Below the pieces are notes generated by a model that searched no databases, was not told the DNA's origin, and saw only the letters and a program-made list of their open reading frames with translations. A program made the translations under genes and the position numbers. Source: Ectocarpus siliculosus (Eukaryota > Sar > Phaeophyceae > Ectocarpales > Ectocarpaceae). Taken from it: DNA of 64,000 nt. Shown here piece after piece: positions 60,901 through 64,000 of the stretch. The stretch's first letter is position 1, and every line of letters starts with the position of its first letter. Location: the NCBI GenBank assembly GCA_000310025.1, contig FN649742.1, forward strand, positions 5,053,772 through 5,117,771. Reading direction: 5' to 3'.

Positions 60901-63900
60901 GCGACCAAACCGGGTGTCTGACGAAGTGGAAGATGAGAATCGGTCACAGCGGAGGGACGGGGGCAGGCCGACCGCCGCCACAGCACGGGTGAGTGCCAAC
61001 CACGTCTGCGCCGGTTCTCTGCTGCAACGTACAGCGCGCGCCGTCATCATATTGTGTACGGTGATGTCGTGCCGTGTCAGGGGCACTTGAAGGAGAGCGC
61101 GTGCGTGTTGGTGCAAATGTCTATGGTTGTTTGGCAAGCATTTTTTTGTTGGTGCAAATGTCGTGGATTCGTAAAGCACAACTACGGTGGTACCTGTGTG
61201 GCCACATCATGCATGCATCGTCAAGGCGTGGTTTATTTTTGCCACCAATACCTTCCGTCACTTTGCTTGTGTTTTTCTCTCACCTTGGCGACGTGCGTAC
61301 GTACGTGTATCCGTATCCCTGTCTCCCCTCGTGACCCTGGCAGCCGCAGGTGCTCGTTGACGACGAGACGGGTTACACTACCAGCGAAGAGCAAGGCGAT
61401 CGGGAATGTTCTACTTCATGCGGTGGAGAATCTCGAGAAGACGGAAGCGTTCCTTCGCCTCTAGTCGAAGCTCCATCTTTGGCTAAGCTTTTCCCCGTCT
61501 CCTCCTCGACACAGACGCTGAACACGGCTTCGACTGGCGAAGGGGGGGTTGAGGTTGGCGCCCAGTGCTGTGCTCCCGACTCCATTGATCAAGGGGTGCA
61601 ATGCGTGCTTCCTTCGCCCAAGTTGAGGGTCTCGTGTGCATCGCAGTGTGAACGGACTAGGACATCGATTTCGACAGGAGTGCAGTGCGTCATCCCGGCG
61701 CCGACAACGGTGGTGTCTCGGGCCAGTCAGAGCTGCTCCAGGGCCGTTAGGCAGGCATCGAGCGGGGTTCAATGTTCTCTGCTAGTAGCAGCAGCTGAGG
61801 GTGAGGGCGATGCAGTGGGCAAGGGCCCCCGCGGTGGACATCCTTCGCCGAGCTCGCCCCATGCAGGTGTGGCGACTGTCGGGATTGAAGACATCATGGC
61901 ACCCGCCTTCGAGGACACGTTCGAAGAACCACGCGATTCGAAGGAAGATTTAGAAAGAGCTCTGCCTCAGTCTCCGGGGTCAGGTAAGATGGCACGTGTC
62001 GTCCCCGCGGTGGCCCTGAGCGACTCTTCTACTGGAGGCTGCGGGGGTGATGGAGTACCAGCCCCCAGAAGCAAGAAAAGGCGAAAGAAGGCCAAAGCAG
62101 GGTTTGCAGCGGGAAGATCAGCTGCTGCGAAAAGTGTGATGGACCGGCCGTCTGAGCCTTGGTCGAATGCACAAGGCGTTCTGGTGGGCGGGTGGACGCG
62201 TTGGCTGGTGAGCATGGCGGCCTTCTGTGGGGTCGTGGGTCTCGTGCTCGCGGCAGCAGGGGGAGCGGGGAGGGGCGCGGGAGATGCGAGCTGGCAGGGC
62301 GGCGATCGGCTGACACCGCGCGTTGTGCACGAGGGCCAGACAAAGAGAGCTCAACCCCCTGTGTGGGTGGTAGCTGGGAGGAGTCTCACCCTTGGAGACG
62401 TGCTTACGTCTCGAGATTCTGCTTTTATGGCGAACGACACCGGCGGGGTCCAGTGGTTCCGGGGCGGGAACGTGCTTCCAGGGCAAACCAGGTTGGTGGA
62501 GATGCGATTGTGCTCGAACATGTCTAGACATGTTCGACCGCTTCTGTGGACGTATATGCACAAGTCCCCGAGTCTTTGTGGGATTTTTTGCTGTTTTTGG
62601 TTCGTGCGTAAGGTTGGTTTGTCCTCGTTGGTAAACCGATTTTAAACTGCAGTTGGCCACAGAGGGTTCTGTTTTAACTTCACCCGGCGTGTACCTCCCA
62701 GTGACGCAAGGGCTTCAGCGAACTCCTCACGCACCCACCATAGTACCTCATGTCCCGGTTTCTCGTTTGCTTCGACACCATGGCCGCTATGTAGTACGCA
62801 TCTCGTTATCCTGCACTTAATTGCCCGATTTTGTTGCCCGTGCTTGCTGTTGGTAATCCGTATTTCTGTCGCGCGTTTTCGCTGATGCAATGTTCCATTT
62901 CACGCAAGCAGGCCATTCCTGACGATTTCAGAAGTCAGCTTGGAGGACGAGGGCACGTACGCCTGCTTTACTGTCGAGGAGTCTGGTAGAATAGGTAGCA
63001 CACCTTTGTGGGAGGAGGTGAGGCCAATTCTGTGATCTCATGTGTTCGATTTTCCACCCCAAATTCCGCGACTCTGAATGTTGCCCAGGAAGCTTGTGAT
63101 GCTATCATCGTCGAATTATTATAAATAGTGTTGCACGTCGAAACGTGTTTGGGTTTCAATCGATGCGGGGCTAAAAATAATCGAATTTCGATTCGATATC
63201 GATTACTAATCAATGTAGAAGCGACAACGATCACCCACAGGGCATTTCGAGGCCACGCGAGACGAACATCCAGACGTATTTTCTGACACGGGAACGAGCA
63301 GCGAAAACATGTGCATCCAGGCATGTTTCCAGGACTGCCAACGTCACGGCAGTGTCAGTGTATGCTCGTATGCCCCCAGCAAGGGCAAACGTACCCGCCA
63401 AGGTTGTATTCCGAAACGTACATTGCTGATTGTCCCCGACACTTTTCTGTGGATGGAGAGTGGATTCGTTATGTTTAGAAGAATGAAAGGCTCATCGAGA
63501 TATCGAAGAGTTGTTCGATATGCATAGGATGTTCGATTAACCGAAAGTTCCGATTCGATCTGCAAAACTACGAATTTAACATTTGATTGAAAGTTAACCG
63601 ACACCTGTTGGTGTTGTCTTGTTTTTCCCTCATTTGCCTCGACGTTCGTTTTGGTGACGTCCACGCAGGCCACGGTGCGGATCAGCGAACCGCCGTTGGT
63701 GGAGTCTCAGCTCCAAACACAACGTCTCGCGCGCGGAGAAATGCTTGCCATCGTTGCCACTGCAAGCGGAGTGCCCCAGCCAGAATACCAATGGCGGCGA
63801 AATGGCGTGCCTATTCCAGGAGCAACCCGCCCCATGCTGGTGAAGCACGGTGTGTCTGAAGCTGACATGGGCACCTACACTTGTGACGTGTACAACGTAG

Positions 63901-63962
63901 CGGGGAGGGTGCAGTGGGAAGAAATGGCCGTGATACTGCGCGAAGATAGATCCAAGCGATAA
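57905..63962 (+). CDS. Nucleotidyltransferase (PAP/TUTase-type) with C-terminal TM helix and two Ig-like domains
   Basis: Exons: 57905-60988, 61350-62491, 62912-63017, 63669-63962, all phase-matched; 4,626 nt, 1,541 residues. The NTase core has G53-S54 (GSFPLKTYLPYADVDM) with Asp65 and Asp67, a long charged insert, then a third Asp187 in VVVDLTENQ. The central domain reads FKRSLLLLKAWAW and GGLTSYGLSVMVLHLF, followed by NIQDPLNALNNLGHSVTKNN, the pattern I know from plant PAP/OAS1-type nucleotidyltransferases; these add nucleotides to RNA 3' ends. The rest of exon 1 is Pro/His/Gln-rich and charged. Exon 2 adds Cys-containing repeats (GVQC three times), a Lys/Arg cluster (SKKRRKKAK) and one hydrophobic helix (WLVSMAAFCGVVGLVLAAA, about residues 1313-1331). 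Two Ig-like folds follow: VQWFRGG...DEGTYAC and YQWRRNGVPIPGAT...DMGTYTC. The first exon may lie upstream (57463-57640); Met 57905 is simply the longest start. A fusion of two gene models cannot be excluded. Confidence 0.75.
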
Positions 63963-64000
63963 GAACAGCGGGGTTACATTGTACCGATTGACACGTCATT
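63963..64000. other. Trailing sequence after the last stop
   Basis: These 38 bases follow the TAA at 63960-63962 and are presumably 3' untranslated sequence. No feature is visible. Confidence 0.5.

Noticed and set aside
1-64000. CRISPR arrays, bacterial operons, riboswitches, rRNA genes
   Set aside because: None seen. The tandem repeats lack spacer structure, and the gene organisation is eukaryotic with spliceosomal introns.

Overview
The window looks like nuclear DNA of a eukaryote with long, mostly GT-AG introns (about 0.1 to 3.3 kb), small internal exons, roughly 50-55% GC and sparse genes. A motile-flagellum protein (LRRIQ1-like), a Tousled-like kinase, an ING PHD protein and GT49-like glycosyltransferase exons together suggest a multicellular stramenopile. 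A brown alga of the Ectocarpus type is my best guess. This is inference from architecture, since no ribosomal or organellar marker is present. A run of exactly 100 N at 3347-3446 marks a scaffold gap.

Layout. (1) 54-257, minus: possible first exon of a gene leaving the window on the left. (2) 594-9539, plus: eight-exon LRRIQ1-like LRR/IQ protein of about 1,790 residues; its second intron holds a decayed non-LTR retrotransposon (2430-3943). (3) 22164-12504, minus: two glycosyltransferase modules in tandem, a membrane-anchored GT-A-like module with a DxD motif (nine exons, 22164-15021) and a GT49/LARGE-like module (five exons, 14634-12504). They are either two adjacent genes or one fused bifunctional enzyme. 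(4) 24241-27222, plus: ING-family PHD-finger protein. (5) 30915-28429, minus: C-terminal half of a PX (sorting-nexin-like) domain followed by an Ala-rich linker and a membrane segment; an exon at 34640-34240 may be its N-terminus. (6) 35478-47324, plus: Tousled-like kinase in sixteen exons, complete with HYDLKPGN and DFG motifs. (7) 47325-57904: about 10.6 kb of repeat-rich spacer with foldback elements, tandem duplications and a 229-bp-period repeat. (8) 57905-63962, plus: a nucleotidyltransferase of the PAP/TUTase type whose reading frame continues, across phase-matched introns, into a Cys-motif repeat region, one transmembrane helix and two Ig-like domains.

The genes do not form a pathway. 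ING and TLK are both chromatin regulators (histone-mark reading and chromatin assembly). The glycosyltransferases and the PX protein point to the endomembrane system, and the LRRIQ1-like protein to the flagellum. The most unusual object is the nucleotidyltransferase-TM-Ig protein at the right end. The exon models were built by hand from splice motifs and codon phase; every junction given as phase-matched was checked by counting.
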